A stretch of 64,000 nt of DNA from Roseateles violae (GCF_030410485.1 NZ_JAUHHC010000005.1:248001-312000); one strand, 5' to 3'; counted from the first letter of the stretch, positions 19,415-28,740 are shown. Notes: generated by a model not told the origin, from the sequence alone. Translations and numbers: made by a program.

Positions 19415-20428
19415 CTAGCGGCCGGCGCTCAGCGCGGCCGTCGGCTGGCGGCCGGCGCGCGCCGGCAGGCCCAGGCATTGCTCGAAATAGGCGATCGTGT
19501 GCCGCAGCCCTTCGTCGAGCGAGATGCGCGGCGCCCAGCCCAGTTCGCGCTGGGCGCGGTCGATATCGGGGCGGCGCCGCGTCGGGTCGTCCGGCGGCAG
19601 CGGCCGGCGCACCAGGGCCGAGTCGCTGCCGGTCAGCGCCAGCACCCGCTGCGCCAGCGCCATCACCGTGTGCTCGTCCGGATTGCCGATATTGATCGGT
19701 CCCGGATGCTCGCCGTCCATCAGCCGCAGCAGCCCGTCGACGGTGTCGTCCACATAGCAGAAGCTGCGCGTCTGGCGGCCGTCGCCATAGACGGTCAGCG
19801 CTTCGCCGCGCAGCGCCTGCACGATGAAGTTGCTGACGACGCGGCCATCGCCCGGCGTCAGCCGCGGGCCATAACAGTTGAACAGGCGCGCGACGCGGAT
19901 GCTCAGCCCCCATTCCTGCCGGCAGGAGAAGCACAGCGCCTCGGCGGCGCGCTTGCCTTCGTCGTAGCAGGCGCGCATGCCGATCGGGTTGACATGGCCC
20001 CAGTAGCTTTCCTGCTGCGGATGCTGCTGCGGATCGCCATAGACCTCGCTGGTCGAGACCTGCAGCAGCGGCGCGGCATTGCGCCGCGCCAATTGCAGCA
20101 GCTGCCAGGTGCCGGCCGTGCTGGCCAGCAGGGTCGCGATCGGCCGGCGCTGGTACCAGGCCGGGCTGGCCGGGCAGGCCAGGTTGAAGATGCGCCGCGC
20201 GCCCTCGGCCGCGGCCGGCGGCGGCTCGGTGATGTCGTGCTCGATGAAGCGGAAGGCCGGCTCCTGTTCCAGATGCGCCAGATGCGCGCGATCGCCGGTG
20301 CTCAGATTGTCCAGTCCCAGCACGCGGTGGCCGCGGCGCAGCAGCGCGTCGCACAGATGGCTGCCGACGAAACCGGCGGCGCCGCTGACCAGCACCAGGC
20401 CGGGTTCTGCTGTCGGGGGGATGCTCAT
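19415..20428 (-). CDS. UDP-glucuronate decarboxylase-like NAD-dependent SDR
   Basis: Extended SDR of 337 residues. The dinucleotide site is VSGAAGFVGSHL, the catalytic Ser lies in LQVSTSEVYGDP and the Tyr-Lys pair in RACYDEGKRAAE; the stretch YWGHVNPIG before it matches UDP-xylose synthases (UXS), which oxidise and decarboxylate UDP-glucuronate to UDP-xylose. Epimerase activity on another sugar nucleotide cannot be excluded. The start at 20428 has AAGGAAAG upstream. It is the last gene of the minus-strand run of the glycan locus, 23 bases after the previous stop, and ends six bases from the convergent glycosidase gene. It would supply a pentose donor for one of the glycosyltransferases. Confidence 0.85.
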   Translation of the reverse strand: MSIPPTAEPGLVLVSGAAGFVGSHLCDALLRRGHRVLGLDNLSTGDRAHLAHLEQEPAFRFIEHDITEPPPAAAEGARRIFNLACPASPAWYQRRPIATLLASTAGTWQLLQLARRNAAPLLQVSTSEVYGDPQQHPQQESYWGHVNPIGMRACYDEGKRAAEALCFSCRQEWGLSIRVARLFNCYGPRLTPGDGRVVSNFIVQALRGEALTVYGDGRQTRSFCYVDDTVDGLLRLMDGEHPGPINIGNPDEHTVMALAQRVLALTGSDSALVRRPLPPDDPTRRRPDIDRAQRELGWAPRISLDEGLRHTIAYFEQCLGLPARAGRQPTAALSAGR

Positions 20429-20451
20429 GGGCTTGCTTTCCTTGCAATGAA

Positions 20452-21408
20452 TCAGGAGCTGACCAGGTCCAGCGCGGCCAGCCAGTCGGCGACGAAGCGA
20501 TCGATGCCGAAGCGCTCGCGCGCCGTGCGCCGGCCGGCCTCGCCCCATTCGCGCGCCAGCGCCGGCTCGCGCAGCAGCGCGCGCATCGCCTCGGCCAGCG
20601 CGGCCGGCCGGGTGTCGACGAAGCCGTTGCGGCCGCTGGCGATCACGCTGACCAGCTCGGTGGTCGCCAGGCCGACGACCGGCAGGCCGGCCAGCATGGC
20701 CTCGATGATGGCCAGGCCCAGGCTGGTGTAGCGGATCGGGTTGAAGAAGAAGCGGTGGCTGGCCAGCAGCTCGGGCAGCGCCGCCTGTGCGACCTCGCCG
20801 GCGCCGCCGATCGCCTCGCTGCCCATGCCCACCAGTTTCAGCGGCAGCTCGGCGGCCAGCGTCTGGTAGACGTCCAGACCGAGGCGGCGGCCGCGGCGCG
20901 GCAGGTTGTTGACGACCACCAGGCCGCGCTCCAGCTCGCCGCGCCAGGGCAGCTCGCGCAGCGGCTTGACCCCATGCTCGATCACGCGTGTCGGCGTCAC
21001 GCCGGCATCCCACATCAGCGCATTGAAGGGCGTCACCTGGACCAGCAGCGCGCCGCGGTCCTGGCACCAGTGCACGGTGTCGGTCGGGTGCTGCTGCGGC
21101 GGGTCGTGCTCGAGCACGATGCGCGGCAGCGCGCGCTGCGCCGACGTCAGGATGCGGTGCTGCTCCTCGTCCCAGGCCGCGCGCGACTGGAACAGCAGCA
21201 CATCGAACTCCATCTGCGCGACATGCTCGATCGGCGCCTCGTGCACGTTCTCGCCCCAGGGCAGGCTGCCGCTGCGGCCGCTGTGATGGGCGGAGCGCGC
21301 CGCGTCGGTGAGCAGGTAGAAGTCCTGCGGCACCTGTGTCAGGTTGTAGAGGTAGTTGCCATGCACATGCCAGGTCAGCACGCGCAGGCGGCGGCCGCGG
21401 CTAGGCAT
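20452..21408 (-). CDS. Glycosyltransferase (GT4-like)
   Basis: A 318-residue protein. The N-terminus LRVLTWHVHGNYLYNLTQV and the C-terminal NPIRYTSLGLAIIEAMLAGLPVVG fit a GT-B transferase, with the conserved Glu in the latter motif. It is shorter than usual (about 370), chiefly in the first Rossmann domain. I start it at 21408 (MPSRGRRL), which overlaps the stop of the upstream GT9 gene by eight bases; the longer open frame to 21609 is only antisense-style extension through that gene. No membrane helix is visible. Sugar specificity unknown. Confidence 0.8.
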   Translation of the reverse strand: MPSRGRRLRVLTWHVHGNYLYNLTQVPQDFYLLTDAARSAHHSGRSGSLPWGENVHEAPIEHVAQMEFDVLLFQSRAAWDEEQHRILTSAQRALPRIVLEHDPPQQHPTDTVHWCQDRGALLVQVTPFNALMWDAGVTPTRVIEHGVKPLRELPWRGELERGLVVVNNLPRRGRRLGLDVYQTLAAELPLKLVGMGSEAIGGAGEVAQAALPELLASHRFFFNPIRYTSLGLAIIEAMLAGLPVVGLATTELVSVIASGRNGFVDTRPAALAEAMRALLREPALAREWGEAGRRTARERFGIDRFVADWLAALDLVSS

Positions 21409-22465
21409 GGCGGCTCTCCCGTGCGGGCGGCCGCGCGTCCAGCAGGCGCAGCGCCTCGCGCTCGACGCTGGCGCTGGCGATCGCCAGGCCGCAGGCGCTG
21501 TGGCCGTCCAGCGCATAGGGGCAGACCGGCTCGGCGCAGGGCCGGCAGCCGCGCGGCTGCCACAGCACGCGGTGCAGCGCGCCATCGGCCGGCGACCAGC
21601 GCGCCGCATCGCCGCCGCTGGAGATCACCACGCTGGGCCGGCCCAGCGCGGCGGCGATATGCGAGACGCCGGTGTCGTTGCTGATCATCAGCGCCGCGCC
21701 CTCGATCAGCGCGCCCAGGCTCCACAGCGAGGTCCTGCCGGCCAGATCCAGCGCCGGCGCGCGCAGCGCCGCGCCAACGGCGGCGGTCAGCGGCGCCTCG
21801 TCGGCCGTGCCGGTCAGCACGATGGCCAGGCCGCGCGCGGCCAGCGCATCGGCGACGGCGGCAAAGCGCGCCGGCGGCCAGCGCCGCGAGGGCAGCTGCG
21901 CGCCCGGATGGACGATGGCATAGGGCCGGCCGGCCAGCGCGCCCAGCAGGCGCGCGGCCTCCTGGCGGTCCGGCTCGCGCAGCGGGAAGTCCAGCGCCGT
22001 GCCCTGGCGCGGCAGGCCCAGGTGATCGCACAGCGCCAGCAGGCGCTCGAGCTCGCTGCCCTGGGCGGGCCAGTGCAGGAAGCGCTTGGCATCGCCGGCC
22101 GGCGTCCAGGCGCCCGGCTGGCAGAAGCCGGCATTGAAGCGCGCGCCGAAGCTGGCCAGCAGCGGGTTGGTGATGCCGCCGCTGCCGTGCAGCTGAATCG
22201 CCAGGTCGAAGCGCCGCGCGCGCAGCCGCGCCAGCAGCCAGGACAGCGCCGGCCGGTCCGGCGGCCGTTCGGGCAGGCCCGGCCAGCCGGGAAACTCGAT
22301 GAACTCGTCGATGCTGTCCAGGCGCTCGGCCAGGCCGCGCGCCCAGGGCAGGGCCAGCAGGGTGATCTCGGCACCCGGCAGGCCGGCGCGCAGCGCGCGC
22401 AGCGCCGGCGTCGCGCACAGGATATCGCCCAGCATCAGCGCACGCAGGACCAGCACCCGCTTCAT
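21401..22465 (-). CDS. GT9 heptosyltransferase-like protein (1)
   Basis: Family 9 glycosyltransferase, 354 residues, of the ADP-heptose:LPS heptosyltransferase type. It begins with the expected basic RALMLGDILCATPALRALR, has the C-terminal donor site AIVHPGAQLPSRRWPP and SNDTGVSHIAAALGRPSV. A Cys-rich segment near the end (RGCRPCAEPVCPY) is seen in many GT9 proteins. It overlaps the GT2 gene upstream by four bases (ATGA) and the next transferase by eight. Presence of two GT9 genes plus the ADP-heptose genes in one locus argues that heptose is added to the product twice or that the two act in sequence. Confidence 0.9.
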   Translation of the reverse strand: MKRVLVLRALMLGDILCATPALRALRAGLPGAEITLLALPWARGLAERLDSIDEFIEFPGWPGLPERPPDRPALSWLLARLRARRFDLAIQLHGSGGITNPLLASFGARFNAGFCQPGAWTPAGDAKRFLHWPAQGSELERLLALCDHLGLPRQGTALDFPLREPDRQEAARLLGALAGRPYAIVHPGAQLPSRRWPPARFAAVADALAARGLAIVLTGTADEAPLTAAVGAALRAPALDLAGRTSLWSLGALIEGAALMISNDTGVSHIAAALGRPSVVISSGGDAARWSPADGALHRVLWQPRGCRPCAEPVCPYALDGHSACGLAIASASVEREALRLLDARPPARESRHA

Positions 22466-23460
22466 ACGAACCAGACGCGGAAGTGCAGCGCACCGCGCAG
22501 CCGCCAGTAGACCGACAGAAAGGGGATCAGCGCCGAGGTCGCCAGCATCTCCAGCAGATGGGCCGGCGTCAGCGCGCTGCCGCGCAGGCGCCGCGCGGCC
22601 AGGGCCAGCACCAGCAGCGCGGCCAGCAAGGCGGCGATCGCCGCCGCCTGCGCCCGGCCGGCCAGGGCCAGCACCAGCGCGGCCGGCGCCAGCAGCACGA
22701 TGGCGTAGTAGTCCCAGGGCGGCCGCGGCCGCAGCTCGGCCCGGTAGCGACGGGCATGCTTGCGGTAGAGCAGCGCGTCGAAGAAGACATTGCGCTGCTG
22801 GCGCAGGGAGACGCCCCAGCGCTCGGGCCGCACCGGATGCAGCACGACGGCGCCGCAGCAGCGCGGTATCGGCCCGAAGCGCCGCTCGAGCCGGAACTGC
22901 AGGTCCGAATCCTCGCGCCAGGCGCGCCGGAAGCGCTCGTCGAAGCCGCCCACCGCCTCCAGCGCCGAGCGCCGCACAAAGGCATTGGCGGTGACGAAGC
23001 TGGCCCGCTGCAGGCCGGCGGTCATCCGTTCGTGATCGCTGGGCCGCCGCGGCGGCAGCGGCACCCTCACCTTGCCGGCCAGCGCCATCAACTCGGGCCG
23101 GGCGCGCAGCGCGGCCAGGCCGGCGGCCAGCCAGCCGGGGTCGGGCACCGTGTCGTCGTCGGTGAAGGCGATCAGCTCGGCGCGGGCCACGCGCCAGCCC
23201 CAGTTGCGCGCCTGCGCCGGGCCGCTACCGGGGCGCGCATCGAGCGGCCGCAGATAGCGCAGGCCCGGCCAGTGGCGCGCCAGGGCCTCGACCTGCTCGC
23301 GCGTCTTGTCGCAATGGCCGTCGTCGACGACCAGCACCTCGAAGGCCTCGTCGAGCCGCTGCTGCCGCAGCGCGTCCAGGCAGCGCTGCAGCAGCGCCGG
23401 CCGGCGGAAGGTCGGCACGACGACGCTGATCTGCACAGCGGCCGGCGGCGCGGCGCTCAT
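22462..23460 (-). CDS. GT2 glycosyltransferase with C-terminal membrane segment
   Basis: A 332-residue family 2 transferase. The GT-A core shows ISVVVPTFRRPALLQRCL, VLVVDDGHCD, the Asp triad in AFTDDDTVPDPGW and the acceptor-side WREDSDLQFRLERR. Two hydrophobic helices follow at about 262-300 (AIVLLAPAALVLALAG, IAALLAALLVLALAA) and a third near 315, so it is probably tethered to the inner membrane with its catalytic part in the cytoplasm. It shares four bases with the carbamoyltransferase gene and with the GT9 gene. Donor unknown. Confidence 0.88.
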   Translation of the reverse strand: MSAAPPAAVQISVVVPTFRRPALLQRCLDALRQQRLDEAFEVLVVDDGHCDKTREQVEALARHWPGLRYLRPLDARPGSGPAQARNWGWRVARAELIAFTDDDTVPDPGWLAAGLAALRARPELMALAGKVRVPLPPRRPSDHERMTAGLQRASFVTANAFVRRSALEAVGGFDERFRRAWREDSDLQFRLERRFGPIPRCCGAVVLHPVRPERWGVSLRQQRNVFFDALLYRKHARRYRAELRPRPPWDYYAIVLLAPAALVLALAGRAQAAAIAALLAALLVLALAARRLRGSALTPAHLLEMLATSALIPFLSVYWRLRGALHFRVWFV

Positions 23461-25265
23461 GGTGACTTTCTCAGCAGGAAGCGGCCGATCACCAGCGCGT
23501 CCAGCGGGGTCGAGAAGAAGGCGTCCAGCGCATCCTTGGGGCTGCAGACGATGGGCTCGCCGCGCACATTGAAGGAGGTGTTGACCAGCACCGGCACGCC
23601 GGTGCGGCGGCCGAAGGCCTGCAGCAGCGCATGCAGGCTCGGATTGCTGTCGGCATGCACGGTCTGCACGCGCGCGCTGCCGTCGCTGTGGCAGGCCGAG
23701 GGGATGCGCGCGCGCCGCTCGGCCTTGCAGCGGTAGGTGAACAGCATATAGGGCGAGCTGCCGCCATTGGCCCCGGCCGGCTCGAACCAGTCGGCGAAGT
23801 CCTCGGCGCCGACGGCCGGCGCGACCGGCCGAAAGTCCTCGCGGTCCTTCAGCTCGTTGAGCCGCTGCTGCATCGCCGGGTCGATCGGCGAGGCCAGGAT
23901 GGAGCGGGCACCCAGCGCGCGCGGCCCCCATTCCATGCGGCCCTGGAACCAGCCGACGATGGCGTTGTCGGCCAGCAGCGCGGCCGTGCGCTCGGCCAGC
24001 GCGACATCGTCGGCCAGGCGCTCGTAGCCGAGCCGGGCCCAGCGCAGCAGCGCCTCGACCTCCTCGTCCGGCCATTGCGGGCCCAGATAGGCATGCCGCA
24101 TGGTCCAGCGCCGCGGCGCCAGCCGCTGGCCGCCGCCGTTGCTGTCCAGCCGTTCGGGCGCCGGCAGGCGCTCGCGCGCATCGACCCATAGCGCCGCGCC
24201 CAGCGCGGTGCCGGCATCGCCGGCGGCCGGCTGCACCCAGACCTGCTCGAACGGCCCCTCGTCGCGCAGCCGCGCATTCATCACGCAGTTCAGCGCGACG
24301 CCGCCGGCCATCGCCAGCAGCGGCTCGCCGCTGACCTCGCGCAGCCAGCCGGCCAGCTCCAGCACCCGCGTCTCCAGCAGCTGCTGCAGCGAGGCGGCCA
24401 GATCGAAATGGCGCTGCTCCAGCTCGACGCCGGGCGGCCGCGACGGGCCGACCAGCGCATCCAGATCGAGCTCGGCGATCTCGTAGCGGCCGGCGCCGGT
24501 CAGGCGCAGCTGCTCGGCCAGGCTCTCGGCCCAGCGCGGCTCGCCCAGCGCCGCCAGCGCCATCACCTTGTACTCGTCGCTGGAATGCAGAAAGCCCAGC
24601 TGGCGCGTCACCTGCTCGTACAGCAGGCCCAGCGAATGCGGCATCTCGACCTCGCCCAGCGGCAGATAGCGCTGCTCGCGGTAGACGCCGTAGGCCGTGG
24701 TGGCGCGCTCGCCGCGGCCGTCCAGGGTCAGCACCGCGCAGCGCTCGAAGGGCGCGGCCAGGAAGGCGCTGGCCTGGTGGCTCAGGTGGTGGCCGACGAA
24801 ATGCCATTGCCAGCGCCGGCGCTCGCCGACCAGCAGGCGCCGGCGCAGATGATGCGGCGCGCCGTCGGCCAGCTGGCGCGGCGCATTGACGATGGAGGCG
24901 AGGAAGAGCGGATCCCAGGGGCTGTCCCAGCGCTGCGCGCGCGGATCGCGCGCGGCCGAGGGCTGCAGCGGCAGGGCGATGTGCGAGCCGCCGGGCAGCA
25001 GAAGATCCTCGCGCCCGGCCAGGAAGCGCTGCGGGTCGAAGCTGTAGCCGACATGGTCGACCTCGGCCATCGTCAGCCCCGCCTCCTTCAGGCACCAGTC
25101 GATCGCATGGAAGGGCAGCTCCCAGGTGCTGAAGGGCAGCGGCCGCTTCGCATGCTTGATGCGCGTGAAGCGCTCCTCCTCGGCCGCGGCGACCGGCTCG
25201 CCGTCGACCAGCAGCACGGCCGCGCTGTCGTGAAAGGCGGCGTTCAATCCCAGCGTGACTTTCAT
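23457..25265 (-). CDS. NodU/TobZ-family O-carbamoyltransferase
   Basis: A 602-residue carbamoyltransferase, normal in length for NodU/CmcH/TobZ proteins, which move a carbamoyl group from carbamoyl phosphate, via carbamoyl-adenylate, to a hydroxyl of a sugar or antibiotic. The N-terminal Kae1-like part starts TLGLNAAFHDSAAVLL and holds the metal-site HHLSHQASAF and LTLDGRGER; the second part has GGVALNCVMN and GWFQGRMEWGPRALGARSIL, and the end PVLVNTSFNVRGEPIVCSP. It sits between GT2 and GT9 genes with ATGA overlaps on both sides, so O-carbamoylation is probably an integral decoration of the glycan made by this locus. Confidence 0.93.
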   Translation of the reverse strand: MKVTLGLNAAFHDSAAVLLVDGEPVAAAEEERFTRIKHAKRPLPFSTWELPFHAIDWCLKEAGLTMAEVDHVGYSFDPQRFLAGREDLLLPGGSHIALPLQPSAARDPRAQRWDSPWDPLFLASIVNAPRQLADGAPHHLRRRLLVGERRRWQWHFVGHHLSHQASAFLAAPFERCAVLTLDGRGERATTAYGVYREQRYLPLGEVEMPHSLGLLYEQVTRQLGFLHSSDEYKVMALAALGEPRWAESLAEQLRLTGAGRYEIAELDLDALVGPSRPPGVELEQRHFDLAASLQQLLETRVLELAGWLREVSGEPLLAMAGGVALNCVMNARLRDEGPFEQVWVQPAAGDAGTALGAALWVDARERLPAPERLDSNGGGQRLAPRRWTMRHAYLGPQWPDEEVEALLRWARLGYERLADDVALAERTAALLADNAIVGWFQGRMEWGPRALGARSILASPIDPAMQQRLNELKDREDFRPVAPAVGAEDFADWFEPAGANGGSSPYMLFTYRCKAERRARIPSACHSDGSARVQTVHADSNPSLHALLQAFGRRTGVPVLVNTSFNVRGEPIVCSPKDALDAFFSTPLDALVIGRFLLRKSP

Positions 25266-26455
25266 GCGGCAAGCTCCTCGGTCCGGCCGTCCTGCGCGAT
25301 CGGGTAGCGCCGCCGCGTGCGCAGCAGCGCCAGCGCGGCGGCCGCGACCTCGGCCGGCTCGATCAGCGCCAGGCAGTCGTTGTGCCGCTCGGGGCAGCTG
25401 CTCTTCAGGCACCAGCGGCAGGGCACGTCGTGGCTCAGCACGCGCGAGGCGACCCGCCAGGGCCGGTGCTGCGGATTGGTCAGCGCGTAGAGATCGACCA
25501 GCGGCGTGCCCAGCGCCGCGGCCAGATGGGCCGGCGCGCTGTTGTTGCAGATCAGCAGCGAGGCGCCGTCGATCAGCGCCGCCAGCTCGCCCAGCGAAAG
25601 CCCGCCGCCGATCGCGACCGAGGGTCGGCGCATCGCCGCGCGCGCCTTGGTGATTGCGTCGCTCTCGCCGGGGCCGCCGCAGAAGACGATGCGCCGGCCG
25701 GTCTGGCGCGCGATCAGGTCGGCGGCCTCGCCGAAGCGCGGCGCGGGCCAGCGCCGCGAGGCCGCGCTGGCACCCGGATGGATCAGCACATAGGACTGCC
25801 GCACATCGATGCCCATCCGCTGCAGCCGCTGCTCGGCCCGGCGCTGGTCGGCCGGATGCAGTCGGAAGCGCAGATGCTCGTTGGCCGTGCGTGCGCCGAT
25901 GCGCGCGACCAGGTCGAGCTGGCGCCGCACCTCGTGGCGCATCTGTCCGTTGATCTGCTCGGCATCGGCAACCCAGTCGCTGAGCAGGGTGTAGGGGTTC
26001 TCGCGGCAATGCGCGAGGCGCAGCGGGATGCCGGCCTGGCGCGCGATCATCGCCATCGGCAGCGCGCTCTGTGTCGCCGTGGTGAAGATCACCGCGGCGT
26101 CGTACTGCTGGCGACCCAGCTGGCGCAGCAGCGCCGCCTCGGCCGCGCCCGGCGCGCTCAGCTGCTCGGCCTGCAGGCCATTGCGCACCCAGGGTGCATC
26201 GAAGGCGATCGCCGCGTCCACCATGCTCAGATGGTGCTGGGCGGCCACGCCGGAGGGCGAGGTCAGCAGGGTGATGCGCGCGGTCGGCAGGCTCTCGCGC
26301 AGGGCGGCCAGCGCCGGCGTCGTCATCAGCAGATCGCCCAGATTGTCCAGGCGCACGGCCAGCAGGCGCCGCACGCCGCTCCAGTCGGCCGACGGTGCTG
26401 CCGGCGCCGGGTCCGGGGCGCCGCGGCGGTGGATGATGATGGCCTGCTCGCTCAT
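25262..26455 (-). CDS. GT9 heptosyltransferase-like protein (2)
   Basis: A 397-residue family 9 glycosyltransferase. After a polar extension of about 28 residues the typical start RRLLAVRLDNLGDLLMTTPAL is seen; the donor half has VLIHPGASAASRRWPAPRF, IVFCGGPGESD and CNNSAPAHLAAALGTPLVDLY, the Cys motif CRWCLKSSCP lies near the end. Compared with the other GT9 protein (21401-22465) the motifs match but the rest diverges, so they are not recent duplicates. Four-base overlaps connect it to the GT4 gene upstream and the carbamoyltransferase downstream. Confidence 0.9.
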   Translation of the reverse strand: MSEQAIIIHRRGAPDPAPAAPSADWSGVRRLLAVRLDNLGDLLMTTPALAALRESLPTARITLLTSPSGVAAQHHLSMVDAAIAFDAPWVRNGLQAEQLSAPGAAEAALLRQLGRQQYDAAVIFTTATQSALPMAMIARQAGIPLRLAHCRENPYTLLSDWVADAEQINGQMRHEVRRQLDLVARIGARTANEHLRFRLHPADQRRAEQRLQRMGIDVRQSYVLIHPGASAASRRWPAPRFGEAADLIARQTGRRIVFCGGPGESDAITKARAAMRRPSVAIGGGLSLGELAALIDGASLLICNNSAPAHLAAALGTPLVDLYALTNPQHRPWRVASRVLSHDVPCRWCLKSSCPERHNDCLALIEPAEVAAAALALLRTRRRYPIAQDGRTEELAA

Positions 26456-27771
26456 GAGTGCAGGCCGACGACGACGCCCTTGCCGCTCTTGCCGCCCTGG
26501 CCGCCCTCGCGCAGCAGCCGCGCCGCCAGCGGCACCGCCTCCTGGCCCTGCGCCAGCGCCGCATAGACATCCAGCAGCTGCTGGCTGACCCGCTCCCAGG
26601 TGAACAGCGAGCGCACGCGGCGCACGCCGGCGCGGCCCATGGCCGCGGCCAGCGCCGGATTCGCCTGCAGATCGAGCAGGCGAGCGGCCAGGGCCGGTGG
26701 GTCCTCCGGCGGCACCAGCAAGCCGGTGACTCCGTCCAGCACCGTGTGCTTGATGCCGCCGACCGCGCTGCCTATCACCGGCGTCGCGCAGGCCATGGCC
26801 TCCAGCGGCGTGATGCCGAAGGGCTCGTACCAGGGCGTGGTGACGAAGACATCGGCGGCCACATAGAAGTCGCGCAACTCCTGGCGCTCGCGCCGGCCGA
26901 CGAACTCGACCCTGTCGGCCACGCCGCAGCCGCGCGCGATGCCGCGCAGGCGGCCGATCTCGGGCGAGGCCTGCTCGTCCGGCTCGCGACTGCCGCCGCC
27001 GACGACCAGCAGCCGCGCCGACAGCGCGGGCGGCAGCTCGGCCATCGCCGCGATCACATTGGCCACGCCCTTGCGCGGCACCATGCGGCCCAGCTGCAGC
27101 ACGATGAACTCGTCGGCGGCCAAGCCCAGGCGCTGGCGCGCGCGGCGCTTGTCGCCGGGCCGCAGCTCGCGCGTGTCGACCCCGCAGGGAATGCAGGCGA
27201 TGCGCCGCGCATCGGCCTCGTACAGGCGCATCAGATCGCTCTGGTCCTGCGGGCATTCGGCGATCACGCGGTCCGACTCGCGCACCAGCGCGCGCTCGAT
27301 GGCGATGCGCGCCGGCGGGAATAGATCGGCCTCGCGCTGGTGCTGGCGCCGCACCAGGCCCAGCGCATGGAAGGTAGTCACCAGGGGCAGCTCGAAACGG
27401 CGCTTCAGCGCCAGGCCGACCAGACCCGACATGAAGAAGTTCGCGTGCAGCAGATCGTAGGGCTCGCTGTGGGCGAACAGCTGGGTCGCCGCCTCGATGA
27501 AGGCCGGCATGTGTTCGAGCAGCTGCTCCTTGGGCACGAAGCGCGGCGGACCGGCGTCGATATGCAGCACGCGCACGCCGGGCCGCATATCGACGATGGT
27601 CGGCTGCGCCGCATCGTCGCGGCGGGTCAGCACGTCGACGTGGTGGCCGGCAGCCGCCAGACAGCGCGCGATATGGGCCACATAGACGTTCTGACCGCCG
27701 GCATCGACGCCACCGGCCAATGCCAGCGGCGACGCGTGCTCGCTGATCAGGGCGATTCTGAGGGCATTCAT
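26452..27771 (-). CDS. GT4 glycosyltransferase (sucrose-phosphate-synthase-like)
   Basis: A 439-residue retaining GT-B transferase. The N-terminal signature LAGGVDAGGQNVYVAHIAR is that of the GT4 branch including sucrose-phosphate and D-inositol-3-phosphate transferases, and the C-terminal half shows LQLGRMVPRKGVANVI and PWYEPFGITPLEAMACATPVIG. The last 20 residues are Gly-rich. The start at 27771 gives MNALRIALISEHAS. It begins the chain of genes on the minus strand joined by four-base overlaps. The 71-base gap to the upstream SDR gene may contain a promoter of its own, though no clear one is visible. Confidence 0.9.
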   Translation of the reverse strand: MNALRIALISEHASPLALAGGVDAGGQNVYVAHIARCLAAAGHHVDVLTRRDDAAQPTIVDMRPGVRVLHIDAGPPRFVPKEQLLEHMPAFIEAATQLFAHSEPYDLLHANFFMSGLVGLALKRRFELPLVTTFHALGLVRRQHQREADLFPPARIAIERALVRESDRVIAECPQDQSDLMRLYEADARRIACIPCGVDTRELRPGDKRRARQRLGLAADEFIVLQLGRMVPRKGVANVIAAMAELPPALSARLLVVGGGSREPDEQASPEIGRLRGIARGCGVADRVEFVGRRERQELRDFYVAADVFVTTPWYEPFGITPLEAMACATPVIGSAVGGIKHTVLDGVTGLLVPPEDPPALAARLLDLQANPALAAAMGRAGVRRVRSLFTWERVSQQLLDVYAALAQGQEAVPLAARLLREGGQGGKSGKGVVVGLHS

Positions 27772-27842
27772 GATGGTGGCGGGTCGGTCGTTGAGGTACT
27801 GCCTCAAAGGCAAGCGGTGTGCCGAAGCGCTGCTGCGCCGCC

Positions 27843-28640
27843 TCAGGGCCAGGACGTCTCCTGCTCCGGCAACACCGTCATCTCGGCCACGCAGGTGCCC
27901 TCCGGCTGCTCCAGCACATAGCGCACCGCGCGCGCGACATGGACGGGCTCCTGCAGCTTGTCGAGGTCGATGCCGGGGAAGCGGTCGAGCAGAAACGGTG
28001 TGCGCATGCCGCCGGCGACGATCGCGCAGACGCGGATGCGCTGCGGCCGCAGCTCCGCATGCAGCGCATGCGACAGGCCGAGCAGGCCCCACTTGGTGGC
28101 GTGATAGGCGCTGGCATTGGGCCAGGCGCGCTTGGAGGCGGTCGAGGCGATATTGATCAGATGGCCGCCCTGCCCGCGCCGCTGCATCAGCGCGCTCGCA
28201 TGCTTGGCCAGCACCAGGGCACCGAACAGATTGACCGCCAGCACGCGCCGCCAGTCCTCGACCGCCAACTCGGCCAGCGGCGCGGTGACGTCGATCGCCG
28301 CGTTGTTGACCAGCACGTCGAGGCGGCCGAATTCCTCGCCGACCGCGGCGACGGCGCGCTCGCATTGCGCCGCGTCGCCGACGTCCAGCAACAGCGCCCG
28401 CGCGGCCAGGCCTTCGGCGCTCAGCTCCTCCGCGCGGCGGCGCGTGCGCTCGGCATCGATATCGGCCAGCACGACGCGCGCGCCGGCCTCGCCCAGCGTG
28501 CGCGCGATCGCGCTGCCGAGGCCGCCGGCACCGCCGCTGATCAGCACCACCCGACCGTCCAGCGAGGACAGTGGAGAGGCGGAGGACGGCGTCGGGCTTT
28601 CCGAACTTCTTGCTGCAACGGTGCTGGGATCTGGACTCAT
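27843..28640 (-). CDS. Short-chain dehydrogenase/reductase
   Basis: Classical SDR of 265 residues: cofactor loop ISGGAGGLGSAIARTL, NNAA, catalytic Ser in INIASTASKRAW and Tyr-x-x-x-Lys in AYHATKWG. The acidic residue in VVLADIDAE at the end of beta-2 predicts NAD(H) preference. An N-terminal Ser/Thr/Pro-rich tail of about 25 residues precedes the fold. It heads the minus-strand arm of the glycan locus and is divergent from the ABC-receiver fusion. A role in making or modifying a sugar precursor is inferred only from position. Confidence 0.88.
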   Translation of the reverse strand: MSPDPSTVAARSSESPTPSSASPLSSLDGRVVLISGGAGGLGSAIARTLGEAGARVVLADIDAERTRRRAEELSAEGLAARALLLDVGDAAQCERAVAAVGEEFGRLDVLVNNAAIDVTAPLAELAVEDWRRVLAVNLFGALVLAKHASALMQRRGQGGHLINIASTASKRAWPNASAYHATKWGLLGLSHALHAELRPQRIRVCAIVAGGMRTPFLLDRFPGIDLDKLQEPVHVARAVRYVLEQPEGTCVAEMTVLPEQETSWP

Positions 28641-28740
28641 GGCGAACCTTTTCTGGCCGGGATGCGCCGGCCATGGCAGGCGGTGTGCCGGCGACTCGAA
28701 AATCCGTCTTCATCGCTGCGCCGGCCGCCCTGTAGAAATT

